From Phycisphaeraceae bacterium (GTDB lineage: Bacteria; Planctomycetota; Phycisphaerae; Phycisphaerales; UBA1924), in NCBI GenBank assembly GCA_019636655.1, contig JAHBXB010000001.1:1178001-1242000 (forward strand): a DNA stretch of 64,000 nt, given 5' to 3'. Under the pieces are notes generated by a model, which was not told the DNA's origin, ran no database searches, and saw only the letters and a program-made list of their open reading frames with translations. Shown piece by piece: positions 1 through 8,806 of the stretch. The translations under genes were made by a program, and so were the position numbers. Numbering within the stretch: the first letter of the stretch is position 1; the number at the start of each line of letters is the position of its first letter.

Positions 1-1
1 C

Positions 2-2296
2 GGGGCGTTGACGTACGCAGCGGGCGAAGTAGTCGAAGTTGGCGAGCGGGTCGAGGTGCCGCTGGGTCGGTCGAATCAGACGGCGGCTGGCATCGTTGTT
101 CAGGCCGGCGGGAAGGAACTGCTCGACGGGCTGGATCCGGGCCGCGTGAAGTCGATCGTGCGGAGGACCGGCGCCAGGCTGCCGGCCACTCTGGTTGAAC
201 TTGCGGTGTGGATGGCTGGGTACTACGTCTGCCCGATCGGCATGGTGTTGGCGACGATGCTGCCCGCGGCGGTGAAGCACGCGACGGGGCTCAAGCGCCG
301 GGTTGTGGTCGAGGTGACCGGGGCATCGCCGCCCGAAGACACTCGCCTGACGCCGGCCGTGCGGCGGACGTGGGAAGCGATCCAAGCGGCGGCGCCGGAG
401 TTGGGGGCGTTGGGGCCGATGCCCGCTCGTGAGTTCGCCGCAAGGGTCGGGGCCGCGACAGTCGGACCGATCAACCGGTTGATCGCGATGGGCGTTCTGC
501 GATCGATCGAACGGACCGAGGTCGCCGCGGCGGCGGGGATGTGGGAGGGTCGGACGATCGAGCAGCAGGCAAGACCCCGTCCGACGCTCACTCCCTCGCA
601 GCAACACGTGGTGAACGGGATCAGGGAGTCGGCGGGGCGGTTCTCGGTCCACCTGATCCGCGGCGTCACAGGGTCGGGAAAGACCGAGGTGTACCTTCGG
701 GTGATCGAGGAGGCGCTGCGTGATCGGGCGGATGGTGCGCCGACGGGGGCGGCGATCGTGCTGGTGCCCGAGATCTCGCTGACGCCGCAGACGGCCGGGA
801 GGTTCATCGATCGATTCGGCGGGGAGGGCGGGCTCGGCGTCGCGGTGCTGCATTCGGGGCTGAGCGCTTCGCAGCGCCACAAACAATGGGCGATGGTTGC
901 TTCGGGGGAGGCTCGCGTCGTCGTGGGGGCACGCTCCGCGGTCTACTCGCCGATGCCGCGGGCCGGCGTGATCATCGTGGATGAGGAGCACGACTCGTCG
1001 TACAAGCAGGACCAACTGCCGCGATACAACGCCCGCGACGTCGCGATCAAGCGGGGACAGATCGAAGGGTGCCCGGTGGTTCTGGGGACGGCGACGCCGT
1101 CGCTGGAGTCCTGGGTCAACACGCTGCCCCCCGCGAAGTACTCGCTGTGGGAACTGACGGAGCGGGTCGGCGGGGGCCGGTTGCCGCCGGTCGAGGTGGT
1201 GGATGTCGTGGAAGAGCGGCGGCTGGCCGGAGTTGAGGCGTGGTCGGGCGGGCGCGGGGGCGGGTGGCGGCTGATCGGGCCGACGCTGGGGCTGGCGCTT
1301 CGCAAGACGCTGGAACAGGGCGGCCAGGCCATTCTGCTGCTCAATCGGCGCGGGTTCGCGAACTACATCTGCTGCCCGTCCGCCGCGTGCGGCTGGGTGA
1401 TGAAGTGCGATTCGTGCGATGCATCGATGATCTTCCACAAGCATCAGGCCGGCGCGGAGAAGGGATACTTGCGTTGCCACCACTGCCTGGCGGAGCAGCG
1501 GCTGCCGCGGGACTGCCCGGTGTGCGGCCGGCGTGTGATCATCCTCGGGGCCGGCACGCAGCGGCTGGAGGAGGAACTCGGGCGGGACTTCGGGCTGGCA
1601 GCGGGAACGGATTACCTCCGGGTTGACGGTGACACGATGAGGACGGCGGCCGACTACTTTGAGGCGCTGTCGAGCTTTGCTGCGGGCCGGGTGAACCTCC
1701 TGCTGGGCACTCAGATGATCGCCAAGGGGCTGGACTTTCCGAATGTGAGGCTGGTCGGCGTGGTCGATGCGGATACGGCGCTCGCCCTGCCCGACTTTCG
1801 CGCGGCGGAGCGGACGTTTCAGTTGGTCAGTCAGGTGGCGGGACGGGCCGGGCGCGGCGACGCCCCGGGGCGGGTGGTGGTTCAGACGGCCAGCCCGCAT
1901 GTGCCGGCGATCGTTCACGCGGCGAGGCACGACTATGCCTCTTTTGCCGCGGACGAGCTGGAGGTTCGGGCCAGGGCGGGGTTACCGCCCATCACGCGGA
2001 TGGCGAGGGTGGTCTGTCGGCACCTCAACCATGCCAAGGCGCTCGAGGCCGCGGGAATAATCGCCGGGGCGCTGCGGGAGGAGGCGGGGCGCATCGGGCC
2101 GGATTCGGGAGTTCGGATCGAGGGCCCGGCGGATTGTCCGATTTCACGCGTCGCCGACCACTACCGCATCGCGATCGAGGTGATTGCGCCCGCGAGGGGT
2201 GTCATCCAGGCGCTCCTCGGTGCGGTGCGCGCCCGCGGACTGCTGACGAGCGACGCGGCGACCGCGGTCGATGTTGATCCGATTGCCGTCCTGTGA
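2..2296 (+). CDS. priA: Primosomal protein N' (replication restart helicase PriA), 5' truncated by window edge
   Basis: PriA is a 3'-to-5' helicase that recognises stalled forks and reloads the replisome. The frame stays open to the first base, and the first visible residues already match the PriA N-terminal 3'-end-binding domain, so the true start lies upstream. Numbering from the TTG at position 8, Walker A GVTGSGKT is at about residues 219-226. It is followed by the DEEH box (VDEEHDSSYKQ), a cysteine-rich zinc-binding region (CCPSAACGW, CDSC, CHHC, CPVC) inserted in the helicase lobe, and motifs GTQMIAKGLDFP and QVAGRAGR. Eight or more cysteines fit the two-zinc PriA arrangement. The stop overlaps the longest possible reading of the next gene. 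Identity is secure; only the N-terminus is missing. Confidence 0.96.
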   Translation, partial: GALTYAAGEVVEVGERVEVPLGRSNQTAAGIVVQAGGKELLDGLDPGRVKSIVRRTGARLPATLVELAVWMAGYYVCPIGMVLATMLPAAVKHATGLKRRVVVEVTGASPPEDTRLTPAVRRTWEAIQAAAPELGALGPMPAREFAARVGAATVGPINRLIAMGVLRSIERTEVAAAAGMWEGRTIEQQARPRPTLTPSQQHVVNGIRESAGRFSVHLIRGVTGSGKTEVYLRVIEEALRDRADGAPTGAAIVLVPEISLTPQTAGRFIDRFGGEGGLGVAVLHSGLSASQRHKQWAMVASGEARVVVGARSAVYSPMPRAGVIIVDEEHDSSYKQDQLPRYNARDVAIKRGQIEGCPVVLGTATPSLESWVNTLPPAKYSLWELTERVGGGRLPPVEVVDVVEERRLAGVEAWSGGRGGGWRLIGPTLGLALRKTLEQGGQAILLLNRRGFANYICCPSAACGWVMKCDSCDASMIFHKHQAGAEKGYLRCHHCLAEQRLPRDCPVCGRRVIILGAGTQRLEEELGRDFGLAAGTDYLRVDGDTMRTAADYFEALSSFAAGRVNLLLGTQMIAKGLDFPNVRLVGVVDADTALALPDFRAAERTFQLVSQVAGRAGRGDAPGRVVVQTASPHVPAIVHAARHDYASFAADELEVRARAGLPPITRMARVVCRHLNHAKALEAAGIIAGALREEAGRIGPDSGVRIEGPADCPISRVADHYRIAIEVIAPARGVIQALLGAVRARGLLTSDAATAVDVDPIAVL

Positions 2297-2316
2297 TCGA
2301 TGAAGGCCCTCCGGAG

Positions 2317-2322
2317 TACGCT
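2317..2322 (+). promoter_or_regulatory. -10-like TACGCT before a leaderless-type start
   Basis: TACGCT lies 6 nt upstream of the GTG at 2329 and fits the TANNNT pattern seen before several genes here. No Shine-Dalgarno sequence or convincing -35 is visible. It supports GTG 2329 as the aminotransferase start. Confidence 0.45.
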
Positions 2323-2328
2323 ACTCAC

Positions 2329-3228
2329 GTGATCGTGCACCTGAACGGATCGTTGCTCCCCCTGGCCGAAGCGCGGATCAGCCCACTGGACCGCGGCTTT
2401 GTCTTCGGCGATGGGATCTACGAGGGCCTGCGATCGGTGTCTCTGGGGGCGAAGGCGGGCGACGTGCACATCATCGAGATGGCCCGGCACGAGGAACGCA
2501 TGGCGATGGGGCTCCGGGAGGCTCGCATCGGGTTTGACCCTCGCACGCTTCGCGCTGCAACGCTCGACCTGCTGCGCGCCAACTCGATGAAGGACGCCTT
2601 CGTGTACTGGCAGGTGACTCGCGGCACGCCAGGGGAGGCGGATGTGCCGCGGAGCAGAGTACCCAAAGGGGCGATGACCCCAACGGTGTTCGGCTACTGC
2701 TCCAGCCAGCCGGGCCTGGGATCATTCCGCGCCGGAGGGCCACCGACCAAGTCCTCGGTGCTGCTCGAAGACATCCGGTGGTCGATGGGTCACGTCAAGT
2801 CGATCTCGCTGATGGGCAATGTTCTGCTGGCGATGCGCGGCGATGCCGCGGGAGCGGATGAGCCGCTGTTCTCACGCAGCGGCCTGGTCACGGAGGGCGC
2901 GGCGACCAACGTCATCCTGGCGATCCGCGATTCATCGGGGCGATCCCGGCTCGTGACACCCTCACTCACGAGCGCACCGATCCTCGCCGGGGTGACGCGG
3001 GCGATCCTGCTTGAGCATGAACCGGCAATCGAGCAGCGGCCGGTGAGGGTCGACGAGCTGGAGCGGGCGAGCGAGGTGATGCTCGTAGGAACCACCACGA
3101 TGGTGACCTCGGTCGTCTCCATCGACGGCCGACCTGTCGGCGACCGCGCGCCGGGGCCGGAGTCCCGTCGCCTGCTGACCATCCTGCTTGATGCAATCGA
3201 ACGAGAGGTCGGTGCGGGGCAGTCCTGA
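2329..3228 (+). CDS. Class IV PLP aminotransferase, D-amino-acid transaminase-like
   Basis: This is a fold-type IV pyridoxal-phosphate aminotransferase of about 299 aa. The catalytic lysine is in [10 protein letters not shown], and the usual EGAATNV and [14 protein letters not shown] segments follow. The lysine context and C-terminal segment resemble D-alanine transaminase (Dat) more than IlvE or PabC, so the likely job is making D-amino acids from 2-oxo acids. The frame can start at GTG 2293, overlapping the priA stop. GTG 2329 fits the family N-terminus ([18 protein letters not shown]) and a TACGCT hexamer 6 nt upstream. The neighbour murD fits a peptidoglycan D-amino-acid role. Branched-chain aminotransferase or aminodeoxychorismate lyase activity cannot be excluded from sequence alone. 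Confidence 0.85.
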   Translation: MIVHLNGSLLPLAEARISPLDRGFVFGDGIYEGLRSVSLGAKAGDVHIIEMARHEERMAMGLREARIGFDPRTLRAATLDLLRANSMKDAFVYWQVTRGTPGEADVPRSRVPKGAMTPTVFGYCSSQPGLGSFRAGGPPTKSSVLLEDIRWSMGHVKSISLMGNVLLAMRGDAAGADEPLFSRSGLVTEGAATNVILAIRDSSGRSRLVTPSLTSAPILAGVTRAILLEHEPAIEQRPVRVDELERASEVMLVGTTTMVTSVVSIDGRPVGDRAPGPESRRLLTILLDAIEREVGAGQS

Positions 3229-3256
3229 GTTCCGAAGGCATGGAGGCGGTGGATCA

Positions 3257-4630
3257 ATGATCGAACTCAGCGGCACAGTGGTCACGGTGATGGGGCTTGG
3301 CCGGTTCGGCGGCGGGATCGGCGTCGCCCGTTGGCTGGCGGAGCAAGGAGCGGAGGTGCTGGTGACCGACCTGTCACCAGCCGCCGACCTTGCGGAGTCC
3401 GTCGCGGCGATCAGTGGCCTCGTCGCCCGGGGACGCGTACGGCTGCGGCTCGGGGAACACAACGTCAGCGACTTCACGACCGCGGGGCTCGTGGTTGCGA
3501 ACCCGGCGGTGCCGAGGCCCTGGGAGAACCGGTTCCTGCGCTCCGCGATGGCGGCGGGGGTGCCGATCACGACAGAGATTTCGCTGCTGGTGGAGCGTCT
3601 GCCTCGCGATGCGACCACGGTGGGGGTCACTGGCTCGACGGGAAAGAGCACCACCACGGCGATGATCTCGCACGCGTTGAGCAGGTGCGCCGGGACAACG
3701 CTTGTCGGCGGCAACCTGGGCGGGTCGTTGCTCGGGGAGGTGGCCCCGGCACGCGGAACGGGACTCGGCGCTGGGGCAAGGATCGTGCTGGAGCTCTCCA
3801 GCGCGATGCTGCACTGGATCGACGGGACCGCGCCGTGGTCGCCACGAGTCGCGGTCGTGACGAACTTCGCGGCGAACCACCTTGACTGGCATGGAACGAT
3901 CGAGCACTACGAGGCCTCCAAGCGCAAGCTCCTCGCCCACCAGCATCCCGGTGATGCCGCCGTGCTCGGCCGGGGCGTCGCGGCGTGGGCGAGCTCGACG
4001 ACGGCGCGTGTTCAGGTCGTCGATCCGGCGGCGTTCCCCGGCTCGCTCCGGATTCCGGGTGCGCACAACACCGAGAACGCCGCGGCGGCGCTGGCCGCGT
4101 GCTTGGCGTGCGAACCGGGGATCGAGCCCGGGCGGTTTGCGGCGGCGATCTCGGAGTTCCCAGGCCTGCCGCACCGGCTGCAACTGGTCGCCGAGCACAA
4201 TGGGATGCGGTTCTACAACGACTCCAAGTCGACCACCCCCGAGGCAACCCTTACGGCGGTGCTCGCCGTCGCGGAGATGCCGGGCATGACGCGCCGGCGG
4301 GTTCACCTCATCGCGGGCGGGTACGACAAGAAGATCGATCTTTCGGCGATCGCGTCGCTCGGGGCGGACCTTGGCGGACTGTACACCATCGGCGCAACCG
4401 GTCCCTTGCTCGCCGAACGGGCCGGGCCCGGGCGAGCGCGGCACGTCGAGACGGTCGAGCGGGCCGTGGAGGAGGCCATCAGGCGGATGGGATCCGGGGA
4501 TGTGCTGCTGCTGAGCCCCGGGTGTGCCTCGTGGGATCAGTTCACGAACTTCGAGCAGCGCGGCGATGTGTTCTGCCGCGAGTGCAAGGCCCATGTTGGG
4601 CTTGCAAGCGTGCCTGGAGCATCGGCATGA
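3257..4630 (+). CDS. murD: UDP-N-acetylmuramoylalanine--D-glutamate ligase
   Basis: MurD is the cytoplasmic ATP-dependent ligase that adds D-glutamate to UDP-MurNAc-L-alanine. The protein is 457 aa. An N-terminal Rossmann-like UDP-binding part ([10 protein letters not shown]) is followed by the P-loop GSTGKSTT at residues 126-133, which reads STG where many Mur ligases have TNG. Then come [12 protein letters not shown], the linker [20 protein letters not shown] and the MurD-typical [20 protein letters not shown] 3257 is chosen over the longer frame because GGAGG lies 10 nt upstream (3242-3246) and the family N-terminus begins there. The stop overlaps the next start (ATGA). Its presence argues for a peptidoglycan pathway in this organism. 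Confidence 0.95.
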   Translation: MIELSGTVVTVMGLGRFGGGIGVARWLAEQGAEVLVTDLSPAADLAESVAAISGLVARGRVRLRLGEHNVSDFTTAGLVVANPAVPRPWENRFLRSAMAAGVPITTEISLLVERLPRDATTVGVTGSTGKSTTTAMISHALSRCAGTTLVGGNLGGSLLGEVAPARGTGLGAGARIVLELSSAMLHWIDGTAPWSPRVAVVTNFAANHLDWHGTIEHYEASKRKLLAHQHPGDAAVLGRGVAAWASSTTARVQVVDPAAFPGSLRIPGAHNTENAAAALAACLACEPGIEPGRFAAAISEFPGLPHRLQLVAEHNGMRFYNDSKSTTPEATLTAVLAVAEMPGMTRRRVHLIAGGYDKKIDLSAIASLGADLGGLYTIGATGPLLAERAGPGRARHVETVERAVEEAIRRMGSGDVLLLSPGCASWDQFTNFEQRGDVFCRECKAHVGLASVPGASA

Positions 4631-5475
4631 GTCGAGTGCACACGGTGGTGGTCATCGCCGCGGCGGCCTCGCTCGCGGGGTGCGCCAAGGAGCGAGCGGC
4701 GACACCCCCCACCGCCGCCGCGCCGGCATCGTCCTCGCCTTCCGAGCCCGCGACGTGGGTTGAGACCCCCTCGGCGGTTCCAACGCCACGGGCCGAGGAG
4801 GCGAAGCCGAATTCGAGCACTGCCACCGGCCTTCGCGAGCTGCTTCCCGGGAGCGGCGTCCGCGTGGATCGCTCGGGCGGCGGTGTCGTGGAGTTCGACG
4901 GGATCGTTCCGATTGATGCGCACGACCCCGATGCGCCGCACGTGTATTTGGAGGTAATCGTCTGCACGCCCGACAGCAAGGAGCACGAATCGCTGGTCAT
5001 GACGCGGGCCAAGCCATCGCACGTGCACGCCGCCCTGCTCCTGCTCGGGCTTGAGCCTGGCGCGGTGTGTTCGTGGGAGATGCGCGACGGGGCGGTGGCC
5101 CCGGTCGACCCATCGGGCCCGGGGGTCGACATCACGATCGAGTTTGCGAATGAAGCGGGCGAGGCGGTCGTCATCGATCCGCGCGCGTGGATCGTCGATG
5201 CGAGGAACGGCGCGGTGTTTCCCGGCGCCGGGGGGACGGGTCACTGGCTGTTCGCGGGTTCGAGGATGGTCAAGCGAGAGGGGGTCGAGTGGTACGACGC
5301 CGACGGGGTCGGCACTCTGGTCGGCCTGTGCTGTTTCGGCGCGGAGACCGTCGCGTGGAGCCGCACGATCAGCCCGGATTCCCAGGTCGATGAGCCGGTC
5401 TGGATCGCCAATCCCGCGGCGGTTCCGCCGCCGGGAACACCGGTCATCGTTCGCCTGCGGCCGGCCGCAAGGTGA
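4627..5475 (+). CDS. Lipoprotein with YdjY-like domain
   Basis: This 282-aa protein starts at the ATG that overlaps the murD stop, so it is probably translationally coupled. A short signal peptide ends in the lipobox SLAGC with Cys19, and a Ala/Pro/Ser/Thr-rich linker of about 40 residues follows. The folded part contains [28 protein letters not shown], which resembles the YdjY domain of planctomycete exported proteins. The reported YdjY association with a ferredoxin-like cluster is not supported here: I see no CxxCxxC arrangement, only a CC pair near the C-terminus. Function is unknown. The gene converges on the HtrA gene with only 13 bp between stops. Confidence 0.7.
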   Translation: MSRVHTVVVIAAAASLAGCAKERAATPPTAAAPASSSPSEPATWVETPSAVPTPRAEEAKPNSSTATGLRELLPGSGVRVDRSGGGVVEFDGIVPIDAHDPDAPHVYLEVIVCTPDSKEHESLVMTRAKPSHVHAALLLLGLEPGAVCSWEMRDGAVAPVDPSGPGVDITIEFANEAGEAVVIDPRAWIVDARNGAVFPGAGGTGHWLFAGSRMVKREGVEWYDADGVGTLVGLCCFGAETVAWSRTISPDSQVDEPVWIANPAAVPPPGTPVIVRLRPAAR

Positions 5476-5488
5476 CTCGTCGCGGTGA

Positions 5489-6949
5489 TTAGGGGATGTG
5501 CTGCATTGTCAGGGTGCGGGGCTTGTCGGGCTCAGCCGGATCGAGCACCGTCACCGAGAGTCGCCGGCCATTGGCGAAGCCCACTTCAACGAGTATCCGT
5601 ACCAGCTCCTCACCGGAGCGGATCGGCCTGCCTTCAACGCTGGTGATCACAAGGCCCGGCGAGAACCCGCTGTTCATGGCCGGCGAGGCGTTTCGCAGCG
5701 AGTGGATCTGCAGGCCCTCATCGGCGGGCAGGACGCCGATGATGCCGAACTCGTTCAGCGAGGTAATCACCGCCTGTTCGGCGCGGATCGCGATCTCGAT
5801 GCTCTGGTCGCGGTTGCCCAGCACAACCGAGAGCCGCTTGCGTTCGCCCTCGCGGAGCACCTCGACATCGATGGCCTCGCCCGGACGATGGATCGCGGTC
5901 GTCTGCCGGAGCGCAGCGATGCTTGTCACGGGGAATCCGGCGATCGCGACGACGATGTCTCCGGGTTGCAGCCCCGCCTTGCCGGCCGGACCGGACGGAT
6001 CAACGCCAACCAATACAACCCCGCGCCCAGGGAATCCCGTGTTCTGCAACAGGCTGCGGTTGAACTCTTCAGCATCGGGAAACGCGGGGGTCGGGGACGG
6101 GAGGTTGACACCGAGGAAGCCCTTGGCCACGGTGCCCGAGTCGATCAACTGGGAGGCGACGTACTCGATCGTGTCGAGGGGGATCGCGAAGGAAATCCCC
6201 GCCGATTGCCCGCCGCCGCTGGTGTCGCGAGGGTTCATCGCGGTGGCGATGGCCACGTTCATGCCGACGAGGCGGCCGCGGATGTCCACGAGCGGTCCGC
6301 CGGAGTTGCCCGGGTTGACGGCGGCGTCGCTCTGGATGTAGTTGGTGTAGCCGCCGCTGTCGCCGATGATCGTGGCCGGGTCTCGCCCGAGGCCGGAGAT
6401 GATCCCCTCGCTCATCGAGAACTTGAAGCCGAAGGGCGATCCGAACGCGAAGACGCGGTCACCCTGGCTGACCTGAGTGCCGGAGGCACGCTCAACCGGG
6501 AACAGGCCCTCGCCGGTGTTGACCTTGATGACCGCGACATCGGTGGTCTTGTCGACCCCGACGACCTCGGCCGGAACGCGCCGGCCGTCGTAGAACTGCA
6601 CCACGAGTCCGGGAGCGCCCGAGACGACATGGGCGTTGGTGACGATGTGCCCCTTCGAGTCGTAGACCCATCCGGAACCCTGGGCGACGCCCCGCATCCG
6701 GCGGTTGCGGGACGAGTTGTCCCACTGGATGTGCACGACGGAAGGCTCGACCTTCTTCGCCACGTTCCGCACGGCGGTGTTGAGCCGCTCGAGGATGTCA
6801 TCGTCGGCCAGCGACTGGGAGGCGCGGACGATGGCGTGGGCGCTCGTCGCGTACCCGACCCGCCTGACCATCGCCGGAGCGGCGAGGAGCATCATCAGTG
6901 TGGTGATCAAAACCACGAACGCGGGGCCGTAGGAAACGAATCGTCGCAT
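5489..6949 (-). CDS. HtrA/DegP-family periplasmic serine protease
   Basis: This 486-aa protease degrades or refolds damaged envelope proteins. An N-terminal signal or anchor (residues 7-30, very hydrophobic) is followed by a trypsin-like domain. The triad is His107 (TNAHVV), Asp137 (TTDVAVI) and Ser216 (GNSGGP). Two PDZ domains follow, at about 285-370 and 395-470, with GFLGVNL at the start of the first. The start is supported by GGAGGT ending about 9 nt upstream. It lies 24 bp downstream of panB on the same strand and is probably co-transcribed with it. DegP, DegQ and DegS cannot be told apart here, but two PDZ domains argue against DegS. Confidence 0.93.
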   Translation of the reverse strand: MRRFVSYGPAFVVLITTLMMLLAAPAMVRRVGYATSAHAIVRASQSLADDDILERLNTAVRNVAKKVEPSVVHIQWDNSSRNRRMRGVAQGSGWVYDSKGHIVTNAHVVSGAPGLVVQFYDGRRVPAEVVGVDKTTDVAVIKVNTGEGLFPVERASGTQVSQGDRVFAFGSPFGFKFSMSEGIISGLGRDPATIIGDSGGYTNYIQSDAAVNPGNSGGPLVDIRGRLVGMNVAIATAMNPRDTSGGGQSAGISFAIPLDTIEYVASQLIDSGTVAKGFLGVNLPSPTPAFPDAEEFNRSLLQNTGFPGRGVVLVGVDPSGPAGKAGLQPGDIVVAIAGFPVTSIAALRQTTAIHRPGEAIDVEVLREGERKRLSVVLGNRDQSIEIAIRAEQAVITSLNEFGIIGVLPADEGLQIHSLRNASPAMNSGFSPGLVITSVEGRPIRSGEELVRILVEVGFANGRRLSVTVLDPAEPDKPRTLTMQHIP

Positions 6950-6973
6950 GATCCGGCGACCTCCAGACGCGGG

Positions 6974-7987
6974 CTACGGGTGGTGACGAGCCCTGGCGCC
7001 GGATCGCTTCCGCGTTGGCGACCGTGCCGCTGTGCCGGGCTTGCTTGATTCTTCGTCGGCGGCGCTGGGCGTGTTCGGCGGAGAATCGGACAGTTTCTCG
7101 AACTCGCCGGGACGCATGGTGTAGCTTTCGCCGCCGATGGAGCGTGCGGCGACCCGCCTCACCCACTCCTCGCCGGCCTGCTGGATCGCGGTGCCGAGAG
7201 CGGCGACGGGCTCGGCGAACCGCGGCGGGCGGTCGCTCATCCCGAGGAGATCCTGCAGGACCAGCACCTGCGCATGGCACTCCGCGCCGGCGCCGATGCC
7301 GATCAGCGGCGTCCGGGTCTGTTCGAGAATCCGGCGGGTGACCTCGGGCGGCACGGCTTCCACGAGCAGGAGACTGCACCCGGCCTGCTCCATCGCCATC
7401 GCGTCGCGTACGACCTGCTCCGCGTCGTCGGCGGTCCGACCCGCGGCGGAGTATCCGCCGGACAATGCGGTCCGTTGAGGGCGGCTGCCGACATGGCCGC
7501 ACACCGGGATGCCCGCCCGCACCATCCGGCCGACGAGCGGGGCGAAGGACTCATCCACCTCCAACTTGACGACATCGGCCAGGCCTTCCGTCAGGAAGCG
7601 GGCCGCATTTCGCATGGCATCGCCTTCGTCGGCCTGGTAGCTCATGAACGGCATGTCGCCCATGACCAGCCGCGACGGGGCACCACGCTTGACAGCCGCT
7701 GTCAGGGCCAGCAGCACCTCAAGGGGCATTCGGATCGTGCGGTCAAGTCCGAGGATAACTTCCGCCGCGGTATCGCCGACGAGCAGCACATGGACCCCGG
7801 CCCGCTCCAGCCATCGGGCTGTCGTAGCGTCGTAGCACGTCAGGCAAGCAAAGGGCTGGCCCGCCGCGGCCATCCGGGCCAGCGAACGTAGCGTGACCGC
7901 GGCGCCTTGCTGCGATGGACCATGCCCGTTTCCGGCTGGGGGTGTCGGGATCACGGGTAAGTGTACGGCGCCCCGGGCGGTGCTCAT
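6974..7987 (-). CDS. panB: 3-methyl-2-oxobutanoate hydroxymethyltransferase
   Basis: PanB transfers a hydroxymethyl group from methylene-tetrahydrofolate to 3-methyl-2-oxobutanoate, giving ketopantoate for coenzyme A synthesis. The family path is clear: FACLTCYDATTARW, LLVGDTAAEVILG (metal-binding Asp), VKLEVDESFAPLV, CGHVGSRPQ with GGYSAAGRT, LLLVEAVPPEVT and GIGAGAECHAQVLVLQDLLGM. The frame extends to 8170, but ATG 7987 is preferred because the residues upstream are low-complexity and overlap the divergent methyltransferase. From there the protein is 337 aa. The last 40 or so residues are a basic Ser/Arg/Lys-rich tail not seen in most PanB proteins. No strong Shine-Dalgarno sequence is visible. 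Confidence 0.93.
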   Translation of the reverse strand: MSTARGAVHLPVIPTPPAGNGHGPSQQGAAVTLRSLARMAAAGQPFACLTCYDATTARWLERAGVHVLLVGDTAAEVILGLDRTIRMPLEVLLALTAAVKRGAPSRLVMGDMPFMSYQADEGDAMRNAARFLTEGLADVVKLEVDESFAPLVGRMVRAGIPVCGHVGSRPQRTALSGGYSAAGRTADDAEQVVRDAMAMEQAGCSLLLVEAVPPEVTRRILEQTRTPLIGIGAGAECHAQVLVLQDLLGMSDRPPRFAEPVAALGTAIQQAGEEWVRRVAARSIGGESYTMRPGEFEKLSDSPPNTPSAADEESSKPGTAARSPTRKRSGARARHHP

Positions 7988-8001
7988 GCCGGGGGGTCTC
8001 G

Positions 8002-8007
8002 TACGAT
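8002..8007 (+). promoter_or_regulatory. -10-like TACGAT, leaderless-type start of methyltransferase
   Basis: TACGAT is 6 nt upstream of GTG 8014. It overlaps the palindrome TCGTACGA (7999-8006) in the 26-bp gap between divergent panB and the methyltransferase. No ribosome binding site or -35 is visible. Confidence 0.45.
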
Positions 8008-8013
8008 GCGGAC

Positions 8014-8754
8014 GTGAGGCGAACCGTTGTCCGCGAAATGATGGATGACCCGGATCTTCCGCCGGAGAAACTGGAGTTCGCACTCCGTTCGATCCGGACG
8101 CTGAACCGGTACCTCGGCGGCACCTCGGCCTTGCTTCGGCATCTGGAGGCCTGGTCGCGCCGCTGGCCACGGGCGGGTGAGGCGAGCCCGATCAGCGTTT
8201 TGGACGTTGGTACGGGGTCGGCCGACATTCCGCTTGCCGTCGCCGCGTGGGCGGACCGCGTCGGCGTGGATGTCCGGGTGACCGCAATCGACATCAACGA
8301 GCGGGTACTGGAAGTCGCCCGGCGCCAGATCGCCGCGGCGGGCCGGGAAGATCGGATCAGCCTCCGGCGGGTGGATGCGTACCGGCTGATGGACCACTAC
8401 GAACCCGGCTCATTTGACTATGTCCATGCGGGTCTGATGCTGCACCACTTCCAACACCTGGAGGTCCTGACTCTGCTGCGGATCATGGACCGGCTCGCCT
8501 CACGGGGGATGGTCTGGAACGACCTGGTCAGGTCGCCCCTGAACCTGGCGGTGGCCCGGGTCCTTGTGGCCGGGCGCGACGAGTTGATCCGGCATGATGC
8601 GATCGCGAGCGTGCGCGCAGGATTTGTGCGTTCCGAAGTGCTCGACTTTGCCCGTCGCCTCGACCTGACCTACTGCCGCTACCGGTCGTGCTTCGCCGGC
8701 CGGTTTACGCTGGCGGGGGAGAAACCGTCGGCTCGACCCGCCGGCACGATCTAG
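8014..8754 (+). CDS. Class I SAM-dependent methyltransferase
   Basis: This 246-aa Rossmann-fold methyltransferase has motif I VLDVGTGSADIPLA at residues 62-75, the acidic end of strand 2 (VTAIDINERVLEVA) and a motif IV-like FDYVHAGLMLHHF. The N-terminal segment VRRTVVREMMDDPDLPP followed by LNRYLGG is characteristic of a planctomycete family loosely related to UbiE/MenG. GTG 8014 is preferred over the longer frame (7915) and over ATG 8038/8041 because it captures that segment and has TACGAT 6 nt upstream. The substrate is unknown. The polyprenyl synthase and dxs downstream make a quinone or isoprenoid substrate plausible, but this is inference from position. Confidence 0.82.
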   Translation: MRRTVVREMMDDPDLPPEKLEFALRSIRTLNRYLGGTSALLRHLEAWSRRWPRAGEASPISVLDVGTGSADIPLAVAAWADRVGVDVRVTAIDINERVLEVARRQIAAAGREDRISLRRVDAYRLMDHYEPGSFDYVHAGLMLHHFQHLEVLTLLRIMDRLASRGMVWNDLVRSPLNLAVARVLVAGRDELIRHDAIASVRAGFVRSEVLDFARRLDLTYCRYRSCFAGRFTLAGEKPSARPAGTI

Positions 8755-8771
8755 CGGCGGTTTTTCCGCCG
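8755..8771 (+). terminator. GC stem-loop with T5 loop after methyltransferase stop
   Basis: CGGCGG and CCGCCG pair around a TTTTT loop immediately after the stop codon. The T run is in the loop, not after the stem, so this is not a canonical intrinsic terminator. It could pause or stabilise the 3' end. Confidence 0.25.
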
Positions 8772-8792
8772 GATGGAGCGCCGCGCCCCTCT

Positions 8793-8798
8793 TATACT
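8793..8798 (+). promoter_or_regulatory. -10-like TATACT before polyprenyl synthase
   Basis: TATACT matches the sigma-70 -10 consensus at 5 of 6 positions. It lies 2 nt from ATG 8801 and 8 nt from ATG 8807. The 8-nt spacing matches other leaderless-type starts here and favours ATG 8807. Confidence 0.5.
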
Positions 8799-8806
8799 CG
8801 ATGCCC

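Noticed and set aside
5498-7048. 516-codon plus-strand open frame
   Set aside because: Antisense to the HtrA gene, whose catalytic triad and PDZ domains are clear.
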